The notes: generated by a model not told the origin, from the sequence alone. 7,873 bases of DNA from Candidatus Parcubacteria bacterium (GCA_023135505.1 JAGLTA010000077.1:1-7873); one strand, 5' to 3'; numbered from the stretch's first letter, positions 1 through 5,924 are shown. Numbers and translations: made by a program.

Positions 1-126
1 CGATCGTGTATTTTGCTAAAAAAATAAATTCTTGGCTAATTTCACGATCGCGCGTTTTGCTAAAAATAAAATAAAATTTCAATTTAAAAAATTATAGCGT
101 TTTTTCACGATCGTGTATTTTACTAA
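1..126. repeat. Cluster of three direct repeats with CGATCG cores, cut by the window edge
   Basis: Three copies of a unit with a CACGATCGTG-type palindromic core followed by TATTTTGCTAA lie at about 1-22 (truncated by the window edge), 41-66 and 90-126. Their CGATCG cores start at 1, 45 and 108, so spacing is uneven (44 and 63 bp). Copy 2 is diverged (CGCGCG in place of CGTGTA), and copy 3 has ACTAA in place of GCTAA. A fourth copy on the other side of the neighbouring gene matches copy 3 at 35 of 37 positions. The 130 bases otherwise hold no gene that I can see. The array may continue to the left of the window. Confidence 0.85.
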
Positions 127-130
127 TAAT

Positions 131-667
131 CTATAAATTAAATTTTTTCTTGAACAATAAATCGTTGCTAATTTTATCAACAACCATCAAAACCACAAAT
201 TGCTCAATTCTATAATATTTTATTATCTCCTGAATTTCTTCAAAATTATCATAAGGGCTGATCCATACGCTATTTTGCAATTTTTGAAAACCTAGATCTA
301 AAAGTATTCCCCTAAAACAATCTCTTGCGCTCCTCTTTTTTTCTGGAATATCAAAAATAATAACGCGCCATTTTTTATCCCATTTATTTTTATTTTTTTT
401 ATTTTTAGCTTTGATTTTAGCGATTTTTATTAACCCCTTTATTGTAAATCCTTTTTTATCAACATAGCCGAATTTTTCTAAATGGTAAATTTGAGAATAA
501 ATTTTCATTTCACTTTTTTTATCTTTAATAGAATTTTTATTTTCATAATAAGAATCCCAATACCAAAATTTTTTTCTATCAATGCTGGCATTAAGCAATC
601 TTTCTAAATTATCTGATAAATTCAATAATAAATTTTCACATTCTAATTTTCTATTTTTCAAATTCAT
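131..667 (-). CDS. PaaX-like protein: winged helix plus Cas2-fold domain
   Basis: The 178-residue product has two parts. Residues about 1-85 are helical and look like a winged helix-turn-helix (KIYSQIYHLEKFGYVDKKG followed by a strand-like stretch). Residues about 98-178 resemble the ferredoxin-like domain shared by Cas2 and the middle domain of PaaX regulators: WRVIIFDIPEKKR (strand, Asp106 at its end), then LLDLGFQKLQNSVWISPY. Family knowledge suggests a DNA-binding regulator or an orphan Cas2-like protein; which one is not decidable here, and nuclease activity should not be assumed. No Cas1 or regular CRISPR array is visible. The basic linker KAKNKKNKNKWDKK joins the domains. The start at 667 has no Shine-Dalgarno sequence, like its neighbours. 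It lies 215 bp downstream of secY and is bracketed by 37-bp direct repeats, which suggests a separately acquired unit rather than part of the ribosomal operon. Confidence 0.75.
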   Translation of the reverse strand: MNLKNRKLECENLLLNLSDNLERLLNASIDRKKFWYWDSYYENKNSIKDKKSEMKIYSQIYHLEKFGYVDKKGFTIKGLIKIAKIKAKNKKNKNKWDKKWRVIIFDIPEKKRSARDCFRGILLDLGFQKLQNSVWISPYDNFEEIQEIIKYYRIEQFVVLMVVDKISNDLLFKKKFNL

Positions 668-760
668 ATTTAAAATTTATACTGCCTTATTGGTAAAATA
701 ATTAATATATTTCTCTGATAATCTTTCTGATAATTTTATTGGTAAAAATAAAATTAACAA
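668..760. other. AT-rich upstream region of the PaaX-like gene with short direct repeats
   Basis: This non-coding stretch sits immediately 5' of the PaaX-like gene. It contains two near-identical words, TTATTGGTAAAATA (687-700) and TTATTGGTAAAAATA (736-750), and two copies of CTGATAAT (715-722 and 728-735). Paired words directly upstream of a putative winged-helix regulator could be operator half-sites, but this is only inference. A TATAAA-like hexamer lies within about 15 bases of the ATG on the minus strand without a convincing -35, so I do not call a promoter. Confidence 0.35.
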
Positions 761-761
761 A

Positions 762-798
762 AATTATAGCGATTTTTCACGATCGTGTATTTTGCTAA
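762..798. repeat. Fourth copy of the CACGATCGTG direct repeat
   Basis: These 37 bases match 90-126 at 35 positions (differences at 772 and 794) in the same orientation, with an offset of 672 bp. The copy contains the 10-bp perfect palindrome CACGATCGTG at 778-787 followed by TATTTTGCTAA. Together with the copy at 90-126 it brackets the PaaX-like gene. It lies between that gene and the end of secY. Confidence 0.85.
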
Positions 799-816
799 AA
801 AAATTTTTATTTAAAA

Positions 817-833
817 TTACAAATTAATTGTAA
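817..833. repeat. Short inverted repeat downstream of secY
   Basis: TTACAA and TTGTAA are separated by five bases, giving a 6-bp AT-rich stem about 50 bases after the secY stop. There is no GC-rich stem and no adjacent U-tract typical of an intrinsic terminator, so a terminator role is weak. It could be a chance palindrome in AT-rich DNA or a small operator. Confidence 0.3.
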
Positions 834-882
834 TAAACTTATAAAAATTGCTATTAAAATTTACTGTTTTTTTTAAAAAATG

Positions 883-2157
883 CTAAAACCCTTCGTAGTC
901 TCGCATTGTCATTTGAGATTCAATCTGTTTTATTGACTCAATAACAACGCCGACAACAATCAATAAACTTGCTCCGCTTATTGCTAAGGTTCTTGTTCCT
1001 GTCGCCGCTTGTAAGATTAGCGGTAAAATCGCCACAATTCCCAAAAACATCGCTCCTGTAAAAACAATACGGCTCACTGTTTTAGCCAAATAAGACTCAG
1101 TCATCTGACCCGGACGAATTCCAGGAATAAAAGCGCCTTGCTTTTTTAAATTATCAGCTATCTGCTGCGGATGAAAAATAATAGAAGTGTAAAAATAAGT
1201 AAACGCAACTACTAAAATAAAATAGATTACGCCGTAAAAAATTTGGCTGTTAAAAGCGTCTATAATAAAACGCGCCGCGCCTGAAATAAACTGGCTTTGG
1301 AAGCGCAGAAAAAATTGCGCGACTATCGGCGGAAAAGTTATAATGGCGATAGCAAAAATAATCGGGATCATCCCGGCTTGATTTACTTTCAATGGCAAAT
1401 AAGTATTCATTCCGCCGTACATTTTCATCCCTCTAACCTGTTTTGCGTAAGAAATCGGAATATTTCTCTGCCCTTCCGTAATGAAAACAATCGCAAAAGT
1501 TGTAATTAAGGCAATTACAGCAAAAGTTATTAAACTTGTTATCTGTGTGGGATCAAAAGTAGAGATGGTCTGCGACACAGCCATTGGTATACTTGACACT
1601 ATGCCCGCAAAAATTAAAATTGAAATTCCATTGCCAATTTTTTTCTCAGAAATAAGTTCGCCCAGCCAAACTAAAAACATTGTGCCGGCTGTAATTATAG
1701 TAATCATAGTAAAATATTTCCAAGCGTTTAAATCCGTAAAAATAGGAATTTTAGAAGTTTTTTGAAACAGCGTAATCATTCCGTATCCCTGCAGCGCAGC
1801 TAACGGAACGGTGGCGATTCGCGTATATTGATTTATCTTTTGCCTTCCTTGCTCATCTTTATTCATCTCTTCTAATTGCGGCACAATCATTGTCAGGAGC
1901 TGGAAAATAATAGAAGCTGTAATATACGGACCTATTCCAAGCATCACTAAAGAAAAATTACTCATTCCTCCGCCGGAAAAAATATTCAGCAATCCTAAAA
2001 TTTGATTTCCTGAAAAAAAGTCTTTTAACGCCTCTGTGTTAACGCCGGCAATCGGAATGCTGGCTGCAATCCTAAAAACCACGAGCATGGCAAATACAAA
2101 CAGAATATTCTTTCGCAGTTCTTTGATTTTCCAAATTTGAATTAATTTATTTAACAT
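883..2157 (-). CDS. secY: Preprotein translocase subunit SecY
   Basis: SecY is the channel subunit of the SecYEG translocon, which passes unfolded proteins across, or inserts them into, the cytoplasmic membrane. The 424-residue product has the family's usual length and ten hydrophobic segments at roughly 18-36, 68-92, 114-133, 147-169, 176-196, 208-228, 261-284, 305-328, 361-382 and 389-408. Recognisable signatures include GIGPYITASIIFQLL in segment 2, LPLKVNQAGMIPIIFA before and in segment 7, and the cytoplasmic loop FIPGIRPGQMTESYL before segment 9. These loops contact the ribosome and SecA in studied homologues. It ends with MRDYEGF. It is in its normal place at the end of the spc operon, but a small membrane-protein gene separates it from rplO, and adk/map do not follow it. 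The ATG is preceded by an AT-rich leader without a Shine-Dalgarno sequence. Confidence 0.98.
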   Translation of the reverse strand: MLNKLIQIWKIKELRKNILFVFAMLVVFRIAASIPIAGVNTEALKDFFSGNQILGLLNIFSGGGMSNFSLVMLGIGPYITASIIFQLLTMIVPQLEEMNKDEQGRQKINQYTRIATVPLAALQGYGMITLFQKTSKIPIFTDLNAWKYFTMITIITAGTMFLVWLGELISEKKIGNGISILIFAGIVSSIPMAVSQTISTFDPTQITSLITFAVIALITTFAIVFITEGQRNIPISYAKQVRGMKMYGGMNTYLPLKVNQAGMIPIIFAIAIITFPPIVAQFFLRFQSQFISGAARFIIDAFNSQIFYGVIYFILVVAFTYFYTSIIFHPQQIADNLKKQGAFIPGIRPGQMTESYLAKTVSRIVFTGAMFLGIVAILPLILQAATGTRTLAISGASLLIVVGVVIESIKQIESQMTMRDYEGF

Positions 2158-2208
2158 AAAATATTTCTACTACAATAATTATAAACGATGCAACAAAAAA
2201 TTTTAGTT

Positions 2209-2574
2209 CTAGCCATGACCGCAATTTTTACCAATAACAATACCATCTTCATTAAAATAAATTTCTATTTTCCCATCCCAACCAAAAAATTTATAAATCC
2301 ATGCTTCTTTAATTTTATATTCCAATTCACCTTGACCAAAACGGTATTCATTAACATCTGATTTTATTATTTTTTTGTCTAGTTCACCTAAAATTTTTAT
2401 AATTTCATCTTTATTTAAACCTCCATATATAAACTCATATTTTGGATGACTGCATATAAAATGTGTTTCTAAATATTGAAAATACAAAAATACTCCTGAA
2501 TAAAACATTAAAAATAAAATTCCAATCCCTGTTATGCTAATTACTACAATTTTAATAAAAAATTTATTTTTCAT
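2209..2574 (-). CDS. Small single-pass membrane protein, possibly BamE/SmpA-like fold
   Basis: I do not recognise this 121-residue protein with certainty. Residues about 6-33 form one hydrophobic helix with a lysine-rich cytoplasmic start and no lipobox, so it looks like an N-terminal anchor with an outside domain. The remainder (GLNKDEIIKILGELD, then RFGQGELEY, AWIYKFFG, KIEIYFNEDGIVIG) follows the pattern of small BamE/SmpA-OmlA or BLIP-type domains: a helix ending in LG, then strands with WxY and an F-x-x-x-G-x-V motif. This fold guess is inference from pattern alone. Cys41 and Cys118 could form a disulfide outside the cell. The ATG overlaps the last 11 bases of rplO, implying translational coupling, and secY follows after 51 bases. 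It is not a normal spc-operon member. A member of CPR without an outer membrane would have no Bam complex, so a Bam role should not be assumed. Confidence 0.7.
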   Translation of the reverse strand: MKNKFFIKIVVISITGIGILFLMFYSGVFLYFQYLETHFICSHPKYEFIYGGLNKDEIIKILGELDKKIIKSDVNEYRFGQGELEYKIKEAWIYKFFGWDGKIEIYFNEDGIVIGKNCGHG

Positions 2575-2992
2575 TATTTTTCACATATAATTTTTTTACA
2601 CTTTCACTCATTTTTACATTACTGAATTTTAATTTTTTTAACTTCAGTTCTCCGTCCCCTAAAATTTTAATTGGGGATTTTATATTATTAATCAGTTTTG
2701 CCTTTAATAGTATTTTTGGATTAATATTTTCACCGTCTTTAAAGGATTTGTTCAGATCAGATAAATTAACAACTTGATTTTTTGGCTTAGCTGATTTGAA
2801 CCCTTTTTTCTTAGGAGTCGCAAAAAGCACCTGCCTTAATCCAAGGCGCTTTAATCCGCCTTTTCCGCCAGAACGGGATCTCTGCCCTTTTATTCCACGC
2901 GTACTATAAGTTCCATGTCCAGAAGAATTACCTCTCCCGATTCTTTTTTTCTTTTTATTCGTTCCTTTTAAATTGTGCAGTGATAACTCCAT
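2564..2992 (-). CDS. rplO: Large-subunit ribosomal protein L15 (uL15)
   Basis: L15 binds 23S rRNA during late assembly of the large subunit. I choose the start at 2992 (MELSLHNLKG), giving 142 residues, because the family begins at this motif. An in-frame ATG seven codons upstream (3013) would add only MFLIFNL, which is not conserved. The glycine- and basic-rich N-terminal extension (RIGRGNSSGHGTYSTRGIKG followed by QRSRSGGKGG) penetrates the rRNA in known ribosomes. LRQVLFATPKKKGF replaces the more usual RRLPKRGF-type segment. The C-terminal globular half (about 75-142) contains VVNLSDLN and the LIKILGDGEL-like segment IKILGDGELKLKKLKF. The 3' end overlaps the membrane-protein gene by 11 bases. 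Upstream, where rpmD normally precedes rplO, there are only repeats. Confidence 0.96.
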   Translation of the reverse strand: MELSLHNLKGTNKKKKRIGRGNSSGHGTYSTRGIKGQRSRSGGKGGLKRLGLRQVLFATPKKKGFKSAKPKNQVVNLSDLNKSFKDGENINPKILLKAKLINNIKSPIKILGDGELKLKKLKFSNVKMSESVKKLYVKNNEK

Positions 2993-3028
2993 AAGATTAA
3001 AGATTAAAAACAATATATCGCAAAAATA

Positions 3029-3078
3029 AAAATTACAATTAAATTATAAATTCAAAATTACAATTAAATTATAAATTC
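3029..3078. repeat. Tandem duplication of a 25-bp AT-rich unit
   Basis: Two identical, adjacent 25-bp units (3029-3053 and 3054-3078) each begin AAAATTACAATTAAATTATA. They lie in the 137-bp gap between rplO and rpsE. No open reading frame of L30 size and no L30 remnant is visible in the gap on either strand. The gap is thus accounted for by low-complexity repeat sequence. Confidence 0.85.
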
Positions 3079-3100
3079 AAATTTTCAAAATTCAAAACTG

Positions 3101-3156
3101 TTTGTAATTTTGGATTTTGCGCTTTGGATTTATTTGGAATTTGTAATTTTGGATTT
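3101..3156. repeat. 17-bp direct repeats entering the 3' end of rpsE
   Basis: TTTGTAATTTTGGATTT occurs at 3101-3117 and again at 3140-3156, a period of 39 bp. Related GGATTT and TTTGGA words fill the space between. The complement of the same word (TTCAAAATTACAA) occurs in the tandem repeat beside it, so the region can also pair with itself. The second copy is inside the rpsE reading frame and encodes the last residues of S5. Confidence 0.75.
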
Positions 3157-3735
3157 CGGATTTTTTATATTTACGATTTCTTCGTTTTTATAATTTTTTG
3201 TATTATCTTTAATTTTAGCGTTTTTTCTGTCCAATAAATCTTTTTTGATTTCGGCTAATTTTTCTAATTTTTTTAATGCCTCAATTGCCGCGTAAACATT
3301 GTTGATTTTATTATTTGAACCGTAAATTTTTCCTACAATATTTTGCAAACCGCTTAATTCCAAAACAGTCCTCACGGCTCCTCCCGCAATAATTCCAGTT
3401 CCATGCTTTGCTGGCTTTAAAAAAATGCGCGCCGCGCCGAATTTCTGTTTTATCTCGCAAGGAATAGTCCCGTTAATAATCGGCGTGTTAATCATATTTT
3501 TTTCAGCGATTTTAACAGCTTTTGAAATCGCCAAACTCACATCTTTGCCTTTTGCTACTCCAACGCCAACTCTGGCTCTCTTGTCACCTAAAACTATTGT
3601 CGCGCGAAAACGCAATCTTTTTCCGCCAGCCATAACCCTGGTTACCCGCGCCAAGTCAACTATTTTCTGATCAAATTCAGATTCCTTTTTTTTATTAAAT
3701 TTTCGCTTTTTTCCTTTTTGGTCTCTTTTAATCAT
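3130..3735 (-). CDS. rpsE: Small-subunit ribosomal protein S5 (uS5) with C-terminal extension
   Basis: S5 sits on the small-subunit body near the decoding site and mRNA entry channel and contributes to decoding accuracy. The N-terminal double-stranded-RNA-binding domain (about 22-85) carries FDQKIVDLARVTRVMAGGKR and the ARVGVGVAKGKD motif. The C-terminal domain (about 98-165) has GAARIFLKPAKHGTGIIAGG and VRTVLELSGL. At 201 residues it exceeds the roughly 165 typical of the family. The surplus is a Lys/Asn-rich, probably disordered tail from about residue 168. Its end, NPKSKITNSK, is encoded within a repeat copy, so the tail may have arisen by loss of an older stop codon into repeat DNA. rplR lies 10 bases upstream. 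The gene after it is rplO, with no rpmD between them. Confidence 0.97.
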   Translation of the reverse strand: MIKRDQKGKKRKFNKKKESEFDQKIVDLARVTRVMAGGKRLRFRATIVLGDKRARVGVGVAKGKDVSLAISKAVKIAEKNMINTPIINGTIPCEIKQKFGAARIFLKPAKHGTGIIAGGAVRTVLELSGLQNIVGKIYGSNNKINNVYAAIEALKKLEKLAEIKKDLLDRKNAKIKDNTKNYKNEEIVNIKNPKSKITNSK

Positions 3736-3745
3736 AAATTTAAAA

Positions 3746-4108
3746 TTAAAATTTTAATCCGCCTTCGCGCGCGCCGTCCGCAACAGCTTTTACTCTGCCA
3801 TGATATTTATATCCGCCTCTGTCAAAAACAACTTGATCTATTTTTTTATCTAGCGCTTTTTTCGCAATCAACTTTCCTAACTCCAAACTAACCGCTGTCT
3901 TTTTGCCTTGCTTTTTAATATCTTTAATATCTTTGCCACTGACGCTTGCTAAAGTATTTCCATTTGTATCGTTAATCAACTGCAAAAACATTCCTTTGTT
4001 TGATTTAAACACGCTTAATCTTGGACACTCTTTAATGCCGTTGATTTTAGACCTAACCCTTCCCTTTCGCCTAATTTTTTGATTCTGTTTTACTTTCTGT
4101 TTATTCAT
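3746..4108 (-). CDS. rplR: Large-subunit ribosomal protein L18 (uL18)
   Basis: L18 binds 5S rRNA together with L5 and anchors it in the central protuberance of the large subunit. The 120-residue length is the usual bacterial size. The basic N-terminal tail (KQNQKIRRKGRVRSKI) is followed by PRLSVFKSNKGMFLQLIND, then the TLASVSGKD segment, and the family's C-terminal signature VVFDRGGYKYHGRVKAVADG followed by AREGGLKF. It lies 5 bases after the end of rplF and 10 before rpsE, a close coupling typical of this operon. The ATG follows AATAAATTTT with no Shine-Dalgarno sequence. Nothing is unusual in the protein. Confidence 0.98.
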   Translation of the reverse strand: MNKQKVKQNQKIRRKGRVRSKINGIKECPRLSVFKSNKGMFLQLINDTNGNTLASVSGKDIKDIKKQGKKTAVSLELGKLIAKKALDKKIDQVVFDRGGYKYHGRVKAVADGAREGGLKF

Positions 4109-4113
4109 AAAAT

Positions 4114-4659
4114 TTATTCGCTTTTTGCAGCTACCTTGCCGGCTTTGCGCCTAATAATTTCATCAGAATATTTAATCCCTTTGCCTTTATACGGCTCTGG
4201 CTTTCTAATCTTGCGGATGCGCGCCGCTGTCTCGCCGACCAACTGCTTGTCAAATCCGCTGATTATTATTGTATTATTTTCAACTTTTCCATTAATTCCA
4301 GACGGCAGTTCAAATTCCACAGGATGCGAATATCCGACATTTAAAATAAGTTTTTGTCCGCTTAAATTTATTTTATAGCCGACACCGTTCACTTCTAATT
4401 TTTTCTCAAAACCTTTGTTTAATCCCTCAATCATATTTGCGATCAAAGTTCTGCTTAATCCCCATAAAGCCCTCTGTTCTCTGTCTTTTTGATTTGAAAT
4501 TGAAACTATTATTTGATTTTCTTTTTTTTCAACTTTAATTTTCGGATGAATTGCTGTTTTTAATTCGCCTTTTGCGCCTTTAGCAATAACAAAACCGCTG
4601 TTAATTTCAATTTCAATTCCAGCAGGTATTTCAATTGGCTGTTTTCCTATTCTTGACAT
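4114..4659 (-). CDS. rplF: Large-subunit ribosomal protein L6 (uL6)
   Basis: L6 binds 23S rRNA helices near the sarcin-ricin loop and the factor-binding site of the large subunit. The 181-residue protein has the two tandem L6 domains, about 9-82 and 90-164. It starts with MSRIGKQPIEIPAG, the conserved bacterial opening, and has ALWGLSRTLIANMIEGLNKG joining the domains and VNGVGYKINLSGQKLILNVG in the second one. The signature IRKIRKPEPYKGKGIKY occurs at about 148-164, ahead of a basic C-terminal tail. The length is normal. rpsH ends 59 bases upstream across a low-complexity repeat, and rplR follows after 5 bases. No Shine-Dalgarno sequence precedes the ATG. Confidence 0.98.
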   Translation of the reverse strand: MSRIGKQPIEIPAGIEIEINSGFVIAKGAKGELKTAIHPKIKVEKKENQIIVSISNQKDREQRALWGLSRTLIANMIEGLNKGFEKKLEVNGVGYKINLSGQKLILNVGYSHPVEFELPSGINGKVENNTIIISGFDKQLVGETAARIRKIRKPEPYKGKGIKYSDEIIRRKAGKVAAKSE

Positions 4660-4676
4660 AAATTTCTGTATTTAAC

Positions 4677-4722
4677 CCTTAACTTTATAAACTTTTAATC
4701 TTATGAACTTTATACTCTTTAA
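4677..4722. repeat. Degenerate ACTTTATAA repeats between rpsH and rplF
   Basis: The gap contains imperfect reiterations of a 9-15 base word: AACTTTATAA, ACTTTTAATC, GAACTTTATAC and TCTTTAATA. On the coding (minus) strand they read as AAAGTTTATAA-type units. The array reaches the rpsH stop codon. It has no coding potential and no terminator-like stem, and appears to be simple AT-rich repeat expansion of the kind seen at other junctions in this window. Confidence 0.5.
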
Positions 4723-5096
4723 TATATTTCACAAATTACTTCGCCGCCGATTTTTTTTCGCCACGCTTCTTTGTTTGTCATTAAGCCGCTTGATGTTGAA
4801 ATAATGGCAATTCCTAAATTATCTAAAACAATCGGCAAATTATCAGAATCAGCATAAATTCTGCATCCAGGCTTGCTAATTCTTCTTAAATGGCTGATTG
4901 CTGGCTGGCGATTTTTGTATTTCAGCGTGATTAAAATATTATTATCTTTCTTTTCAAATTTTTCAATATATTTTTCTTTTTCTAAAATTTCCGCGATTTT
5001 TAACTTAGTTTTAGACAAAGGCAAAACAGCGTCTGGCTTGTTAACAGCCATTGCGTTCCTTATTCTTGTTAGCATATCTGCTATTGGATCGGTCAT
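4719..5096 (-). CDS. rpsH: Small-subunit ribosomal protein S8 (uS8)
   Basis: S8 is a primary 16S rRNA-binding protein of the central domain; in Escherichia coli it also represses spc-operon translation by binding its own mRNA. The 125-residue product begins with the conserved MTDPIADMLTRIRNAM. It has the N-terminal alpha/beta domain to about residue 65 and ends with the RNA-binding signature ISTSSGLMTNKEAWRKKIGG before EVICEIY. The Trp-for-basic/Ala change in KEAW is a minor variation on the family pattern. A strong GC-rich inverted repeat sits in the 70-bp leader between rpsN and this gene, close enough to the ATG to influence initiation. No Shine-Dalgarno sequence is present. Confidence 0.98.
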   Translation of the reverse strand: MTDPIADMLTRIRNAMAVNKPDAVLPLSKTKLKIAEILEKEKYIEKFEKKDNNILITLKYKNRQPAISHLRRISKPGCRIYADSDNLPIVLDNLGIAIISTSSGLMTNKEAWRKKIGGEVICEIY

Positions 5097-5112
5097 AAAA
5101 TTTAAATTAAGC

Positions 5113-5142
5113 CACCCTAACGGGTGGTCACCCGTTAGGGTG
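5113..5142. repeat. Perfect 14-bp GC-rich inverted repeat in the rpsN-rpsH gap
   Basis: CACCCTAACGGGTG (5113-5126) and CACCCGTTAGGGTG (5129-5142) are perfect reverse complements separated by GT. Each arm is itself an inverted repeat (CACCC, four bases, GGGTG), so the region can fold either as one long hairpin or as two small ones. It is much richer in GC than its surroundings. On the coding strand the U-rich tract lies before, not after, the stem, so it is not a standard intrinsic terminator. It ends 16 bases upstream of the rpsH start codon. It could be a dispersed REP-like unit or an RNA structure controlling rpsH expression. Confidence 0.85.
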
Positions 5143-5166
5143 AAATTAAAAATAAAAAAATAAAAA

Positions 5167-5352
5167 TTACCAACTAGATTTTTTAATTCCTATTAATTCT
5201 CCGTTGTTTGCCAATTCGCGAAAACAGATTCTGCAGATTTCAAATTTTCTTATATATCCCCTATTTCGTCCGCATCTCCAGCAGCGATTAACAGTTCTAG
5301 TTGAATATTTTTGTTTTTTTTGCGATCTTGCTATTTGCGCTTTTGTAGCCAT
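5167..5352 (-). CDS. rpsN: Small-subunit ribosomal protein S14, zinc-binding type (uS14)
   Basis: S14 lies in the head of the small subunit and helps late 30S assembly. The 61-residue length is that of the short zinc-binding form. Cys24, Cys27, Cys40 and Cys43 (CWRC and CRIC) form the expected CxxC-x12-CxxC zinc site. The surrounding [20 protein letters not shown] and terminal GIKKSSW match the family. It lies 27 bases after rplE and 70 bases before rpsH. No zinc-independent paralogue is visible in the window. The leader ends GATTTTATG without a Shine-Dalgarno sequence. Confidence 0.98.
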   Translation of the reverse strand: MATKAQIARSQKKQKYSTRTVNRCWRCGRNRGYIRKFEICRICFRELANNGELIGIKKSSW

Positions 5353-5379
5353 AAAATCATTTTAACATTTAAACAAGTA

Positions 5380-5919
5380 TTATTTATTCTTAAAAGGGAA
5401 ACCTAATAATTTTAACAGTTCTAGTCCTTCTTCTCTGTTTTTCGCCGCTACTGAGACAGAAACTTGCAAACCGTGCAACCTCTCAACTTCGTCCATTTTA
5501 ATTTCTGGAAAAACAGTATATTCTTTAATCCCTAGGCTAAAATTCCCTTTTTTATCAATACTTTTCACGGACAGCCCCCTAAAATCGCGGACGCGCGGCA
5601 ATGTGGCATTGACTAATCGGCTGATAAAATCATACATCTTTTTTTTGCGCAAGACAACTGACATTCCGACTATCATTCCTTCTCTGATCTTAAATCCGGA
5701 AATTGATTTTCGCGCTTTAGTCTGAATCGGCTTCTGCCCGCTAATTCTCTTTAGATTATTTTCAACTAATTCCAAATAATTCTTTTCTTTTAAACCAGAG
5801 CCTAACCCGACATTTAAGACGACTTTTTCAAGTTTCGGGACTGCCAAGCTGTTTTTATATCCGAATTTCTCTTTTAATTTTGGAACTATCTCTTTATTGT
5901 ATTTTTCTTTTAAATCCAT
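5380..5919 (-). CDS. rplE: Large-subunit ribosomal protein L5 (uL5)
   Basis: L5 binds 5S rRNA in the central protuberance and contacts the P-site tRNA and the small-subunit head. I choose the ATG at 5919 (MDLKEKYNKEIV), giving 179 residues, the standard bacterial length, and placing the start 5 bases after rplX. In-frame alternatives at 5943 (ATG) and 5952 (GTG) would overlap rplX and add a non-conserved QRNDLKN-like leader. Diagnostic segments are VPKLEKVVLNVGLGSG, SGQKPIQTKARKSISGFKIR followed by EGMIVGMSVVLR, LPRVRDFRGLS and GNFSLGIKEYTVFPEIK. All core motifs are intact. Confidence 0.97.
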   Translation of the reverse strand: MDLKEKYNKEIVPKLKEKFGYKNSLAVPKLEKVVLNVGLGSGLKEKNYLELVENNLKRISGQKPIQTKARKSISGFKIREGMIVGMSVVLRKKKMYDFISRLVNATLPRVRDFRGLSVKSIDKKGNFSLGIKEYTVFPEIKMDEVERLHGLQVSVSVAAKNREEGLELLKLLGFPFKNK

Positions 5920-5924
5920 ATTTT

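Noticed and set aside
1..126. CRISPR array next to a Cas2-like gene
   Set aside because: Copies are few and diverged, core spacing is uneven (44 and 63 bp), the intervening segments are AT-rich rather than spacer-like, and no Cas1 or effector gene is seen. The protein also has an N-terminal winged-helix region that Cas2 lacks.
817..882. Intrinsic terminator after secY
   Set aside because: The only stems are short and AT-only (TTACAA/TTGTAA and TTTTTT/AAAAAA without a loop); neither would be a stable terminator.
1297..1765. Plus-strand open frames of 70 and 94 codons
   Set aside because: They lie entirely opposite secY, whose protein is unmistakable, and have no family resemblance of their own.
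2993..3129. Degraded rpmD (L30) gene
   Set aside because: The coding strand of this gap is built of tandem and direct repeats with no L30-like residues in any frame.
3425..3670. Plus-strand open frame of 81 codons
   Set aside because: It is antisense to the conserved core of rpsE; an antisense shadow.
4079..4378. Plus-strand open frame of 99 codons
   Set aside because: It is antisense to rplF and the start of rplR; no independent coding signal.
4873..5163. Plus-strand open frame of 96 codons
   Set aside because: It is antisense to rpsH and ends in the hairpin and A-rich spacer; no independent support.
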